Assembly: GCA_036267255.1 (NCBI GenBank)
Contig: DATAWK010000047.1
Coordinates: 285,507-349,506, forward strand
DNA from: DATAWK01 sp036267255
GTDB taxonomy: Bacteria; Acidobacteriota; Terriglobia; Terriglobales; Acidobacteriaceae
Direction of reading: 5' to 3'
Length of the DNA: 64,000 nt
Numbering within the stretch: the first letter of the stretch is position 1; each line of letters begins with the position of its first letter. A program made the position numbers and the translations under genes. The notes below the pieces were generated by a model, which searched no databases, was not told the origin of the DNA, and saw nothing but the letters and a program-made list of their open reading frames with translations. Below, piece by piece: positions 17,112 through 26,547 of this stretch.

Positions 17112-19319
17112 ATGCGATTGAGATTCGTCATTTTTGCAATGTTATTTGCATTGTTGTCTCTGGGGCTTTTGCATGCCCAACGTGTCGATGTCTATAACCG
17201 GCCTGTTCATTACGAACCAAGTCGCGATTACGATGTACTGCATTACAGGATCCGTCTGACCATCGATCAGACCAATCGATCCTTCTGGGGCAATACAACC
17301 GTCAGTCTTAAGCCCTTGCGCGACGACTTCTCAACCTGCGTGCTGGATGCGGAGACTTTTACCGTCAGTAAGGTTGAGTCGGAAAGTCATCAACCTTTGC
17401 AGTTTGAACAGACCCCGACTTCCTTGATCGTCCATCTTGCGCATCCCTATGCGTACGGCCAACAACTATCGTTCGCGGTCTACTATCGCGAAGACAATCC
17501 TCATGTCGATCCTCAAAAGTACGGAATGTCCAAGGGCTACGATCTGGGTTTGACGTTCCATCCGAAGACCCCGGATCACCCGGAACTAGCGAGCACCCTA
17601 TCCTTTCCAGAGGGAGCACGTCACTGGTTTCCCAGCTACGACCAGCCGGATGACAAAGCTACGAGCGATGTCATCGTCACAGCCAATCAAAAGGATCAAG
17701 TTATCTCGAACGGCAAATTGATGAGCGTGATAGCGGACCCGCATACACATCAAAAGACTTTTCATTGGTCGCAGAAGAAACCGATATCGACGTACTTATT
17801 TGTTCTGGTGGTAGGCCCTTACGTCGAAGTAAAAGACAACCTGGGAAAATTGCCGGTTGATTATTGGGTATATCCCCAGGACGTTCCCGATGCGCGGCGC
17901 TCGTTTCACAACACGCCGAAAATGATCCAGTTTTTCAGCGATGAATTCAGCTATCCGTACCCCTGGGCAAAGTATGACCAAATCATCCTTCCGAATTTTC
18001 GGGGTGGGGCAGAAAGCACCTCGGCAACTGTAATTGGCGATGACATCATTCACGACGCAAAGGCCGATCCTGATTTTCCGAGCGACTGGCTGGTGGCTCA
18101 CGAACTGGCACATCAGTGGTGGGGCGATCTGATAACCATGCGCGATTGGAGCCAAGCATGGCTCAACGAAGCGTTCGCAACATATTTTCAATACAGATAC
18201 ACCAAACATGAACAGGGCAGCGACGAGGGAGCCGTGGATCTTCAGGACAAGATCAATCAATATCTCCTGGAATCGCATAATCGCTATCAGAGGCCCATAG
18301 TCTTTAACCGCTGGAATGTTCCGAACGATAATTTTGACCGGCACATCTACGAGAAGGGAGCTGCGGTACTGAATATGCTGGACTGGGTCATGGGAGACAA
18401 GGATTTTCTACGATCACTCTCTTATTTTCTTCACAAGCACGCATATCAGTCCGTCGATACACACGATCTGGAAGATGCGATCAGGGAATCGACCGGTCAG
18501 AATCTCGATTGGTTTTTCAACGAGTGGGTCTATAAGGCTGGTCATCCTGTCTTTGATGTCAGTTATAAATGGAATGAATCCGCGAACAAGGTGGTTCTAC
18601 AGGTAACCCAGACGCAGAAGACGTCTGAATGGGTACCCATCTTTCAAACGCCCGTCGTTATAGGAATTACTACGCCCTCCGGCAAGCAATCCTACAAGGT
18701 TTGGATTCGCCAGCGCGAGGAGCACTTTGAATTTCCATGTCAGGAAAAACCCTTGTTGGTACGGTTCGATGAAGGTAATCATCTCCTGAAAGAAATAACC
18801 TTTCAAAAAACCGTGGGCGAGCTTGTGTTCCAGTTGAATCACGACGACGTGATTGGACGAATGTGGGCGGCATCGCAGTTATCGCAACATTCAATGGACT
18901 CCAAGGCAACGGCCGCGCTTCGGCAAAGCGCGGTGGAAGACCCGTTCTGGGCGGTTCGCCGCAAAGCACTGCAGGTGCTGACCCCGTCGCTTGGCAATTC
19001 CGACATCCCATTTTTGGAGAGTAGAGCGTTGGACTCGAAATCGGCTGTTCGCGTGGCAGCGCTCCGAGCTTTAGGAAATTTGCATCAGCCTTCTCTGGAA
19101 TCGTTCTTCCATGGCCGCTACGAAGGGGATACCAGTTACCTGGCCGAGGCAGAAGCCCTTCGTTCTATCGGAAAATGCAAGAACCCCTCAGCGATTCCTT
19201 TCCTCCAGAGTGTGAGCCAGACAAAGTCTCCGGAGAACGTGATTCACGTCGCCGCGCAGGCGGCGATCCAGATGCTCACCACACACGATACGCAGCAAAA
19301 ACTTCCAGGAGAATTATGA
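17112..19319 (+). CDS. M1 family zinc aminopeptidase with C-terminal HEAT-like repeats
   Basis: A 735-residue exported peptidase. The leader is MRLRFVIFAMLFALLSLGLLHA. The zinc site is complete: H330-E-L-A-H334 then 18 residues to E353 in WLNEAFATYF. The exopeptidase motif reads FRGGAES instead of the usual GAMEN, a known kind of variation in the family. After about residue 560 short helical repeats of the HEAT type appear (DPFWAVRRKALQVL, SKSAVRVAALRALGNL). It probably trims amino acids from peptides in the periplasm. It follows a fucosidase gene and would complement the DPP IV/POT peptide pathway of this locus. Its stop runs six bases past the stop of the convergent next gene. Confidence 0.92.
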   Translation: MRLRFVIFAMLFALLSLGLLHAQRVDVYNRPVHYEPSRDYDVLHYRIRLTIDQTNRSFWGNTTVSLKPLRDDFSTCVLDAETFTVSKVESESHQPLQFEQTPTSLIVHLAHPYAYGQQLSFAVYYREDNPHVDPQKYGMSKGYDLGLTFHPKTPDHPELASTLSFPEGARHWFPSYDQPDDKATSDVIVTANQKDQVISNGKLMSVIADPHTHQKTFHWSQKKPISTYLFVLVVGPYVEVKDNLGKLPVDYWVYPQDVPDARRSFHNTPKMIQFFSDEFSYPYPWAKYDQIILPNFRGGAESTSATVIGDDIIHDAKADPDFPSDWLVAHELAHQWWGDLITMRDWSQAWLNEAFATYFQYRYTKHEQGSDEGAVDLQDKINQYLLESHNRYQRPIVFNRWNVPNDNFDRHIYEKGAAVLNMLDWVMGDKDFLRSLSYFLHKHAYQSVDTHDLEDAIRESTGQNLDWFFNEWVYKAGHPVFDVSYKWNESANKVVLQVTQTQKTSEWVPIFQTPVVIGITTPSGKQSYKVWIRQREEHFEFPCQEKPLLVRFDEGNHLLKEITFQKTVGELVFQLNHDDVIGRMWAASQLSQHSMDSKATAALRQSAVEDPFWAVRRKALQVLTPSLGNSDIPFLESRALDSKSAVRVAALRALGNLHQPSLESFFHGRYEGDTSYLAEAEALRSIGKCKNPSAIPFLQSVSQTKSPENVIHVAAQAAIQMLTTHDTQQKLPGEL

Positions 19320-21122
19320 TTTCGCATGGGTATACGGCTGCTTACGGAGGATACCTTTACCTTGCTGTATGGTTACAACCTCGCCCGCAGCCACGGCGGA
19401 GAATTTGTCGACTTTACCATCTGGCCAGCGAACGGATATATCGGCCAGCGTTGCTTTGCCGAGACCGAAGTGCATGCGGAAATCGCTTTGCGACATAAAC
19501 GAGCCGCCGCTGCGTATTTCCGCCATTTGTTTGTGCCCGCCGGATGTCACCGTGACTTGTGCGCCGATTGCATCGCGCCCGGTGTCAGTCAACGCGCGTA
19601 TCAAAATGGAGTTTCCGAGCAGAGGGCCAAAATTCTTTAATAGGGAGGGTGCCTCACCCATGTTGACGATGACGATCTCCTGCTGCCCATCGTTGTTCAG
19701 ATCGCCGACAGCCAGTCCTCGAGAGGAGTGGTGCGCAAGAATTCCTGCACCGGCGATGGCGGACATGTCGAAAAATTGTCCGTCGCCGCGATTCCAGAAC
19801 AGCATCCTGGGCTGCTTAAATGTTTCTCCGGCTTGGCCATGATTCACCTCAGGGTAGACATGGCCGTCAGCGACAATCAGGTCCGGCCAGCCATCGTTGT
19901 CGAAGTCCAATGCGTACGTTCCCCACTCCACATACTTCGCGTTGACTGCTAAGCCGCTATCGATTGTATCGTCGGAAAAATTATTTTTCCCCAGGTTTAG
20001 GTAGAAGGTGGGCGTATCGTCAGCGAAGTTTGTTTTAAAGATGTCCAGTTTGCCATCGTGCGTAAAATCCGCCGCTGTCGCGCCCATGCCGGCCTGTTCG
20101 CTTCCATCTTCGTTATAAGCGACGCCCGCCTGCACGCCGATCTCTTCAAACGATTTCCCACCAAGATTGTGGTAATAGAGGCTCGCCGTCGAGTCGCACG
20201 TGATATAGATGTCCGGCCAGCCGTCATTGTCGAAATCTCCCACCAAAGGAGTAAAGGCATAATAGTTTTTGGGGGTTGTGATGTGAAGGCGGTCGGAGAC
20301 ATCCGTAAAATGGCCATGCCCATCGTTCTGATAGAGCGAGATTGTTTCCCCTGGCAACCCGCGCGGGCCACACATCACAGGCTGTCCCTTCCACCGGCAC
20401 TCGGATTTCTCTCCGGGGTGCGGTGTCTGTGCCAGGTTGAAATCGACATAATGAGCCACCACGAGATCCAGAAATCCATCCCGGTTGAAGTCGACAAACG
20501 CGCAGCCTGTGCTCCATCGTCTTTGCGGTGTGGCCAGCCCACGCTCTTTTGTTTCGTCGCGGAACGTTCCATTTCCCTGGTTGTGATACAGAATGTTCTG
20601 TCCCCATTGCGTTACGAACAGATCGGTATAGCCATCATTATCAATGTCTCCTGCACATACGCCTTGTCCCCAACCTTCGGTATGCGTCAGGCCCGCTTGT
20701 TTCGTGACATCCTCAAACTTCAAGCCGCCGAGATTGCGATAAAGAGCAAATGGAGCAGGTACAACTTTATCTCCCTGCAATTGGCCGCCATTCACCAGAA
20801 AGATGTCCGGCAGTCCGTCATTGTCGTAATCGAAAATTGCTGTGCCCGTGCCCGTCGATTCAATAATGTAGAGTTTTTTGTCTTCGGAGCCGGAGATATT
20901 GACGGCCGTCAAACCAGCCTTCGCCGCTATGTCTTCATAATCGATGACGGGAGGCTTCATTCCCGCCGGCAGCGGTTTGGCAGGTACGGAAACACCCCCG
21001 CCCGTTGCGACTCCTGTTTGCGCAAACGCATAGCTTGTTATGTAGAAACTAACCAGTACGACCAGGCAAATGGCAGGGAGAAGGTAGCGCGGAGTTCGCG
21101 TGTAACGACGATTTTTCATCAT
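19314..21122 (-). CDS. FG-GAP/VCBS repeat protein with ASPIC/UnbV domain (CRTAC1-like)
   Basis: A 602-residue exported protein. After the leader (YLLPAICLVVLVSFYITSYAFA) at least seven calcium-binding VCBS/FG-GAP blades are readable, each with a DxDxDGxxD loop: DYDNDGLPD, DIDNDGYTD, DFNRDGFLD, DFDNDGWPD (twice), DFTHDGKLD, DLNNDGQQE. They end in the ASPIC/UnbV domain (IGAQVTVTSGG, SFMSQSDFRMHFGLG, VRWPDGKVDKF). The protein is a propeller on the cell surface or in the periplasm; its ligand is unknown, although in acidobacteria it is often beside TPR and TonB genes. The stop overlaps the convergent M1 peptidase gene by six bases. Confidence 0.9.
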   Translation of the reverse strand: MMKNRRYTRTPRYLLPAICLVVLVSFYITSYAFAQTGVATGGGVSVPAKPLPAGMKPPVIDYEDIAAKAGLTAVNISGSEDKKLYIIESTGTGTAIFDYDNDGLPDIFLVNGGQLQGDKVVPAPFALYRNLGGLKFEDVTKQAGLTHTEGWGQGVCAGDIDNDGYTDLFVTQWGQNILYHNQGNGTFRDETKERGLATPQRRWSTGCAFVDFNRDGFLDLVVAHYVDFNLAQTPHPGEKSECRWKGQPVMCGPRGLPGETISLYQNDGHGHFTDVSDRLHITTPKNYYAFTPLVGDFDNDGWPDIYITCDSTASLYYHNLGGKSFEEIGVQAGVAYNEDGSEQAGMGATAADFTHDGKLDIFKTNFADDTPTFYLNLGKNNFSDDTIDSGLAVNAKYVEWGTYALDFDNDGWPDLIVADGHVYPEVNHGQAGETFKQPRMLFWNRGDGQFFDMSAIAGAGILAHHSSRGLAVGDLNNDGQQEIVIVNMGEAPSLLKNFGPLLGNSILIRALTDTGRDAIGAQVTVTSGGHKQMAEIRSGGSFMSQSDFRMHFGLGKATLADISVRWPDGKVDKFSAVAAGEVVTIQQGKGILRKQPYTHAKS

Positions 21123-21358
21123 GAAGCGGGCCGTAGTGCGGGACTAGGTGGTGTACGGTGACGCAATCTGCTGGGTTCCTTAAGAAGATACATCCGTGTG
21201 CAGCGCCTGTTTGCTGGCCATACTTCGTGATCGTATTATACGAATTCAGCATAGAAAATGTTTTTCTTCGCAGGCACAGGAGATTTTTTCTGGAATCTTT
21301 CTCCCTCACAACGAAGGACGCTCAGTGTCCGGCATGGCTGAAACAGCAAGCGCACTGC

Positions 21359-23941
21359 ATGCAACATGGACCGAAGAGGCTGCTGTTTTTCATGAATGGT
21401 ACGTTCGTCCTGTCTGTTCTTTTGTGCATCATGATTGTTATCTGCTTCGCCTCGGCATTGGCCGCGCAACCGGCTTCCAACTGCACGGGGCCTTCGGAGC
21501 TGGAAAGCGCCGTGGCAACGCATGCTTCTGCAGATGCCTATGATGCGTTAGGGGCATACTTCGGCAGCAAAGGCCAGTATTCCTGTGCTATCTCTGCGTT
21601 TGAGTCGGAGCTTCGCCTCAAGCCGAATACATGGCAGGGTCATTACAATCTGGCGATTGCGCTCAGTTCCAGCGGAAATGGGGAACGCGCATATCGTGAA
21701 ATGCAGATCGCATCCCAGCTCAACCCCGGGGCAGTGCAGATTCATTTAGGTCTGGGTATTGTGCTCAGTCAGCTGCAACGGCCAGACGCATCCATCAATG
21801 AATATCAGACCGTTCTCAAGGTAGATCCGAAATCGATTCCAGCACTCGATGGAGTTGCCAAAGATCTGATTGCGGAAAAAAGATATGTCGCAGCGATTCA
21901 TTCTCTGCAAGATGCCCCACCAGATGAAGCGCTGCAATTGGATCTGGCAATCGCATACTCCAGGAACGCCGAACCGGACAAGGCCAGTCAGGTACTGTTG
22001 GCCATGGTACAAGCGCATCCGGAGAATGCACAGGCCCACTTGAATCTTGGAATCGTTTATACGCAGCAGGCTCAATACCATGCCGCAGCGCAGGAATTTC
22101 AGGCTGCGTTGCGTTTGGATCCAAAGAACGACGTCATCCGCATTTCGTATGTCAAGGCGTTGATCATTCTGGAGCAATACGCAACCGCCTTGCCAGTGAT
22201 TCAGGAATATCTGCAACAGGAGCCGCATAATTTCGATGCTTTGGAACTTGCGGGTGAGGTTGATCGCGGCGTAGGCAATTATGTTGAGGCGGAAAAATTG
22301 CTTGAGCAAGCGGTCGCCATCAACCCCAATCAATACAATGCGCGCTACTTTCTCGGTTTCGTGTTGGCAAAACTCAACAAGCCTGCTGATGCGCGCGTTC
22401 AACTGGAAAAGGCACTACAACTCAATCCAGGATCGAGCGAGGCGCATTTTCAATTGGCCAGGGTTCTTCGTTCTCTTGGCCAGCAGGATCAGGCCAACGA
22501 AGAGCTAAAAATCTTTCAGCAAAAAAAAGAAGAAGCCCTCCAGAAGGATGTAGAAACCACAAATGTCAACGAGGCAAATCAATACCTGCAGACAGGAGAC
22601 GCGCAGAAGGCTGCAGAGATGTATCAACAATCCATTGCGCAGGACCCAAAAAATTCCCACACATATTACGATCTTGCCCTGGCGTTGCATCGTCAGGGAA
22701 AGTATCTTGAAGAGCGGCAGGCTCTGGAAAATTCACTTCGGATAAATGCGAATTTCGCCCCGGCACACAATCAGCTCGGCGTTCTGGACCTGCAGGCAGG
22801 ACAGGTAGCAAGCGCGGAAAGCGAATTTAAAACTGCAATCTCGCTGGACCCGCAATATGCCGAGGCCCAGAATAATCTGGGCGTTTTGTATGGTCAACTT
22901 GGCAAGACCAGCCAGGCAGAGCAGATGTTTCGTCAGGCTACGGAAAATAATCCGCAATATGCACAAGCCTTCGTAAATCTGGGTCTCACGCTGGCAAGCG
23001 AAGCGCGCTTCTCTGAGGCAGAGCAAGTTTTGCGCAGCGCGGTGCAGCTCAGTCCTGACAACACAACGGCGCTTACAGCACAGGCAATGGTCTTGACGCA
23101 GCTGAATCGTGGCGCCGAGGCCGTTGAATACTTTCGCAAGGTTAGCGCGCTCGATCCCAACTCACCGAGCGCACATTTAAATCTAGGCTCTGCACTGGCA
23201 GACCAGTCAAATCTGAACGGCGCACTTGCAGAACTTTCCGACGCTGTTCGCCTCAATCCCAGGAATGACGTAGCACGGTATCAAAAGGGAAAAGTTCTTC
23301 TCGATTTACAGCGTGATGCGGAAGCAAAAGCCGAACTGCAGGCTGCTACACAGCTCAATCCAAATTCCACCGATTCCTGGTATTTGCTGGGCATCCTTGC
23401 CAGACAGGCCAGGCAAACCGACCAGTCGATTCACGATTTCCAAAAAGCGATATCCATCGATCCCAACAACGCCAAGGCGCATTACATGCTGGGTCGGGAA
23501 CTGCTGCGCAATCATGATTCTTCGGGCGCGATCGCACAATGGCGTAAGACAATGGAACTTCAGCCGCAATACGACGAGGCGCTCTTCGATCTTTGGCAGA
23601 TTTTGATGAAGACAAATCCAGTAGAAGCCAGGGTGTATCAGGAACAGTTTGAAAATTTACAAGCTCAGCAGCACATCGTAGGTCGCGCTGAGACTCTGGA
23701 TAACTTTGCTCTCACCTCAGCTGAAGCGCACGATTGGCCTCAGGCCATTGCGCAGTTAAAAGCTGCGCTGAAGGCGTGTGGAGGCTGTAGTGTGTTGCCT
23801 CAGCTGCACAAAAACCTCGGGCTCATCTACTATCGCTCCGGTGATCCGGCAAGCGGACACGCTGAACTTCTTGAAGCCCGGAGGCTAGCTCCCGATGATA
23901 CGGATGTGGAGAAGGCGCTCGGGATACTACAAAAGCAGTAA
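21359..23941 (+). CDS. large tetratricopeptide repeat protein
   Basis: About 860 residues, built almost wholly of TPRs (some twenty units such as HYNLAIALSSSGNGERAYREM, AEAQNNLGVLYGQLGKTSQAEQMF and AKAHYMLGRELLRNHDSSGAI) after an N-terminal hydrophobic helix (FVLSVLLCIMIVICFASALAAQ), so it is exported or membrane-anchored and acts as a scaffold. The start is uncertain: the frame is open from 21158, but the leader is reached only from ATG 21359 or ATG 21392; none has a strong ribosome binding site. It is divergent from the VCBS/ASPIC gene, a pairing that suggests a shared process. Partner and role are unknown. Confidence 0.8.
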   Translation: MQHGPKRLLFFMNGTFVLSVLLCIMIVICFASALAAQPASNCTGPSELESAVATHASADAYDALGAYFGSKGQYSCAISAFESELRLKPNTWQGHYNLAIALSSSGNGERAYREMQIASQLNPGAVQIHLGLGIVLSQLQRPDASINEYQTVLKVDPKSIPALDGVAKDLIAEKRYVAAIHSLQDAPPDEALQLDLAIAYSRNAEPDKASQVLLAMVQAHPENAQAHLNLGIVYTQQAQYHAAAQEFQAALRLDPKNDVIRISYVKALIILEQYATALPVIQEYLQQEPHNFDALELAGEVDRGVGNYVEAEKLLEQAVAINPNQYNARYFLGFVLAKLNKPADARVQLEKALQLNPGSSEAHFQLARVLRSLGQQDQANEELKIFQQKKEEALQKDVETTNVNEANQYLQTGDAQKAAEMYQQSIAQDPKNSHTYYDLALALHRQGKYLEERQALENSLRINANFAPAHNQLGVLDLQAGQVASAESEFKTAISLDPQYAEAQNNLGVLYGQLGKTSQAEQMFRQATENNPQYAQAFVNLGLTLASEARFSEAEQVLRSAVQLSPDNTTALTAQAMVLTQLNRGAEAVEYFRKVSALDPNSPSAHLNLGSALADQSNLNGALAELSDAVRLNPRNDVARYQKGKVLLDLQRDAEAKAELQAATQLNPNSTDSWYLLGILARQARQTDQSIHDFQKAISIDPNNAKAHYMLGRELLRNHDSSGAIAQWRKTMELQPQYDEALFDLWQILMKTNPVEARVYQEQFENLQAQQHIVGRAETLDNFALTSAEAHDWPQAIAQLKAALKACGGCSVLPQLHKNLGLIYYRSGDPASGHAELLEARRLAPDDTDVEKALGILQKQ

Positions 23942-24013
23942 CCAATTTGACTTAGAGGAGATGGTTTGAGTAATCCTTCATCATTCACGCCTAAGTTTTG
24001 GCGCAGTGAATAC

Positions 24014-25333
24014 TTAATTCTCATTCAGCGCGGCGCGTTTTAATCCGGGCGCCAGCAGCAGCAGAACGCCCAATGCGATCAGGTAGGCGAATCCAGCATA
24101 GAGAAACAGCGGCGCATACCTGCCTGTCCATTGCAGAATATTCCCGGCAGCCACCGACATTAAAACTCCGCCCACGGAACCGGCCATGCCACCGATTCCG
24201 ACCACGGTTCCGACCGCGCTTACTGGAAACATATCGGACGCCGTGGTGAACAAGTTACAGGAAAAAGCCTTATGCGCTCCCGCCGCGAGACTCACCACGC
24301 CCACCGCAATCCACTCATGTTTTGCATATCCGGCAAACATCACTGGCAACACGCAAAGCCCGCTGATCAACATCGGGGTAAGCCGTGCCATGCTTGGCTG
24401 GAAGCCTCGGCGCACCAGAAAAGCGGGCATCCAGCCTCCGGTAACGCTGCCCAGGTCGGACACGAGATAGACCGTCACCAGCGGCAATCCGATCTGGCTC
24501 AACCCCAGGTGATAGCGGGTATCCAGAAATTTCGGCAGCCAGTAAAGATAAAACCACCACACCGGGTCGGTCAAAAACTTTGCCAACGCGAATGCCCAGG
24601 TCTGTCGTCGCTGGATCAAAAGCCTCCACGAAGGAGCGACCTCGCCGGTTTCCACGTCGCTCGCAGTCTGACCGGCGCGAATGTAGGCATATTCCTCGCT
24701 GGAAAGTCGGGGATGTTTTTCCGGTGGTCGATAGCTGCTCCACCACCACACAAGCCACACCAGTCCGAGTGCTCCGGTAAAGACAAATACCGCGCGCCAG
24801 CCGTAATGGAGATCGATCCAGGGAACGGTAAGCGCGGCGATGATTACGCCCAGATTAGTTCCGGCGTTGAAGATGCCTGTGGCGAACGACCGCTCTTTCT
24901 GAGGAAACCATTCAGCGGTGGTCTTGATGGCGGCCGGAAAATTTCCGCCTTCCCCCAGGCCCAGAAAAAATCGACAGATGCCGAAGCCCAATGCTGTCGA
25001 AACCAGTGCGTGCGCCGCGGAGGCAAGGCTCCAGACCAGCATCATCAACGCGTAACCAATCCGCGTGCCTACACGATCGACGAACCACCCGGCTAAGACC
25101 ATCCCGATGGCATAAGCTGCCTGGAACGCGCTGACGATATAGCCGTACTCCGCCTCGGTCCAGTGCAGTTTCGTTTGCAGTTCTGCCGCCAGGATCCCCA
25201 GCACCTGGCGATCCATATAGTTTTTGGTGGCCGCGAAAAAAAGCATGGCGCAGATAACCCAGCGCACATGGCCTGCAGTTCGCGAGGGCGTCCGTTCGGT
25301 GGTCCGGTCATAGAACTGTTCTGGTAATGCCAC
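24014..25333 (-). CDS. MFS transporter, anion:cation symporter family (hexuronate/sugar-acid type)
   Basis: About 439 residues with 12 hydrophobic helices. The N-terminal HVRWVICAMLFFAATKNYMDRQVLGILA and the FFLGLGEGGNFPAAIKTTAEWFP block (between helices 4 and 5) are typical of ExuT-like transporters, which import hexuronates or related sugar acids with protons. The frame extends to 25483, but its first 50 residues are unlike the family; the GTG at 25333, preceded by GGAGGT, fits better though the spacing is short. It lies last in the minus-strand run after the acid-sugar kinase and PdxA2 genes, so the imported substrate may be a four-carbon sugar acid such as threonate. Confidence 0.86.
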   Translation of the reverse strand: MALPEQFYDRTTERTPSRTAGHVRWVICAMLFFAATKNYMDRQVLGILAAELQTKLHWTEAEYGYIVSAFQAAYAIGMVLAGWFVDRVGTRIGYALMMLVWSLASAAHALVSTALGFGICRFFLGLGEGGNFPAAIKTTAEWFPQKERSFATGIFNAGTNLGVIIAALTVPWIDLHYGWRAVFVFTGALGLVWLVWWWSSYRPPEKHPRLSSEEYAYIRAGQTASDVETGEVAPSWRLLIQRRQTWAFALAKFLTDPVWWFYLYWLPKFLDTRYHLGLSQIGLPLVTVYLVSDLGSVTGGWMPAFLVRRGFQPSMARLTPMLISGLCVLPVMFAGYAKHEWIAVGVVSLAAGAHKAFSCNLFTTASDMFPVSAVGTVVGIGGMAGSVGGVLMSVAAGNILQWTGRYAPLFLYAGFAYLIALGVLLLLAPGLKRAALNEN

Positions 25334-25569
25334 CGCACCTCCACTCGTCGGGTCATTTTTCTTGTTGTATCGTCGATCGAGGAAATGGTCTGTCCATGAA
25401 CAATGAACTTTGTGAGTCCTGGAATATGTTCCGGAATATTTAGCGCTGCTTCGTTCGGGCGAAGGCGTTGCCTCGGCAATCACAGCTTTTCGTAATTCCA
25501 GGCTTAAGTTCGCGATGTGAATGAAACAGTTTGTATTCTCATCACTCCTATCCCGACCCTTCCAAATAT

Positions 25570-26547
25570 TTATTCAGGATGACAAGCTATGCGCCGATTC
25601 AACGCCATGGTGGACGCCATCCTCATCGCTGCCTTCATATTTGCCGGACTTGCCTGATTCGTGCCGGCAATATCGAATGCTGTTCCGTGATCAACGGATG
25701 TTCGAATAATCGGAATTCCCAGCGATATATTGACGGTATTATCGAAGTCGAGAATCTTCATCGGGATATGACCTTGATCGTGATACATCGCAACAACCAA
25801 GTCATGTGAACCGCGTGAGGCGCGCAGAAAGATCGTGTCCGGTGCTAATGGGCCTTCCACATCCATGCCCTGCGCGCGACAGCTATCGATGGCGGGAGTT
25901 ATGAATTCGGCATCTTCCGTTCCAAACATCCCATGCTCGCCGGCATGAGGATTCAAACCGCACACTGCAATCCTCGGTTTCGTATGGCCAAGCAGCAACA
26001 TGGCTTTATGGCCAAGTTCAATGGTGCGGGCAATCGTTTCCGTATTTAGGTTGCATGCATTCCGCAGACTAATGTGCGTAGAAACATGAACAACGCAAAG
26101 TCGTTCGCTGGCTAAAAGCATGCGCGATTCGTTTGCGCCGCAAAGTGCGGCAATATATTCCGTATGGCCGGAAAATGGTATTCCGCTCAACATCACCGCT
26201 TCTTTATTGAGAGGCGCTGTCACCAGCGCGTCTACTTCCTTCCGCAGGCACATCTCTGTTGCAATGCGTACATAACCGGCTGCGGCTTTTCCGTAGTTAG
26301 CGCACAACTGTCCTGTCTTCACTTCTTCGCACAACAATCCAGCATCGTGGAACGTTACAGGCAGTGTGTTTAACAGAATGCCCGTGGATGCTTCCGCAAC
26401 TGCGACAGCTGCCTTGTCTCCGATCAATATCCAATTGGCGAGGGACGCTATTGCCGGATCGGCGAGCGCTTTTAGCGTCACCTCGCATCCGATACCTGCG
26501 GGATCGCCGAGAGTGACCGCAATTGTGAGAGGATCGCCTATTTGCAT
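25570..26547 (-). CDS. pdxA2: PdxA-family dehydrogenase, probably 4-phospho-threonate dehydrogenase (PdxA2 type)
   Basis: A 325-residue cytoplasmic enzyme of the PdxA fold. It opens with DPLTIAVTLGDPAGIGCEV, the family hallmark, and shows the metal-binding histidines in STHISLRNA, LNPHAGEHGMFG and AMYHDQGH. Vitamin B6 PdxA and the catabolic PdxA2 share these; the paired four-carbon acid-sugar kinase directly upstream indicates PdxA2, which oxidises and decarboxylates 4-phospho-threonate to dihydroxyacetone phosphate. The ATG lies inside the end of the kinase gene (10-base overlap) with GGAGG nine bases ahead, so the two are translated together. Confidence 0.87.
   Translation of the reverse strand: MQIGDPLTIAVTLGDPAGIGCEVTLKALADPAIASLANWILIGDKAAVAVAEASTGILLNTLPVTFHDAGLLCEEVKTGQLCANYGKAAAGYVRIATEMCLRKEVDALVTAPLNKEAVMLSGIPFSGHTEYIAALCGANESRMLLASERLCVVHVSTHISLRNACNLNTETIARTIELGHKAMLLLGHTKPRIAVCGLNPHAGEHGMFGTEDAEFITPAIDSCRAQGMDVEGPLAPDTIFLRASRGSHDLVVAMYHDQGHIPMKILDFDNTVNISLGIPIIRTSVDHGTAFDIAGTNQASPANMKAAMRMASTMALNRRIACHPE

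Noticed and set aside
20058..21161. 367-residue plus-strand frame opposite the VCBS/ASPIC gene
   Set aside because: The repeated DNDG codons on the other strand give a long open antisense frame; no domain and no ribosome binding site.
21158..21358. Upstream extension of the TPR protein
   Set aside because: The extension would put 67 unlikely residues before the export leader; the sequence overlaps the divergent gene's promoter region.
24272..25096. 274-residue plus-strand frame opposite the MFS transporter
   Set aside because: Antisense to membrane helices, rich in Pro, Arg and His; not a credible protein.
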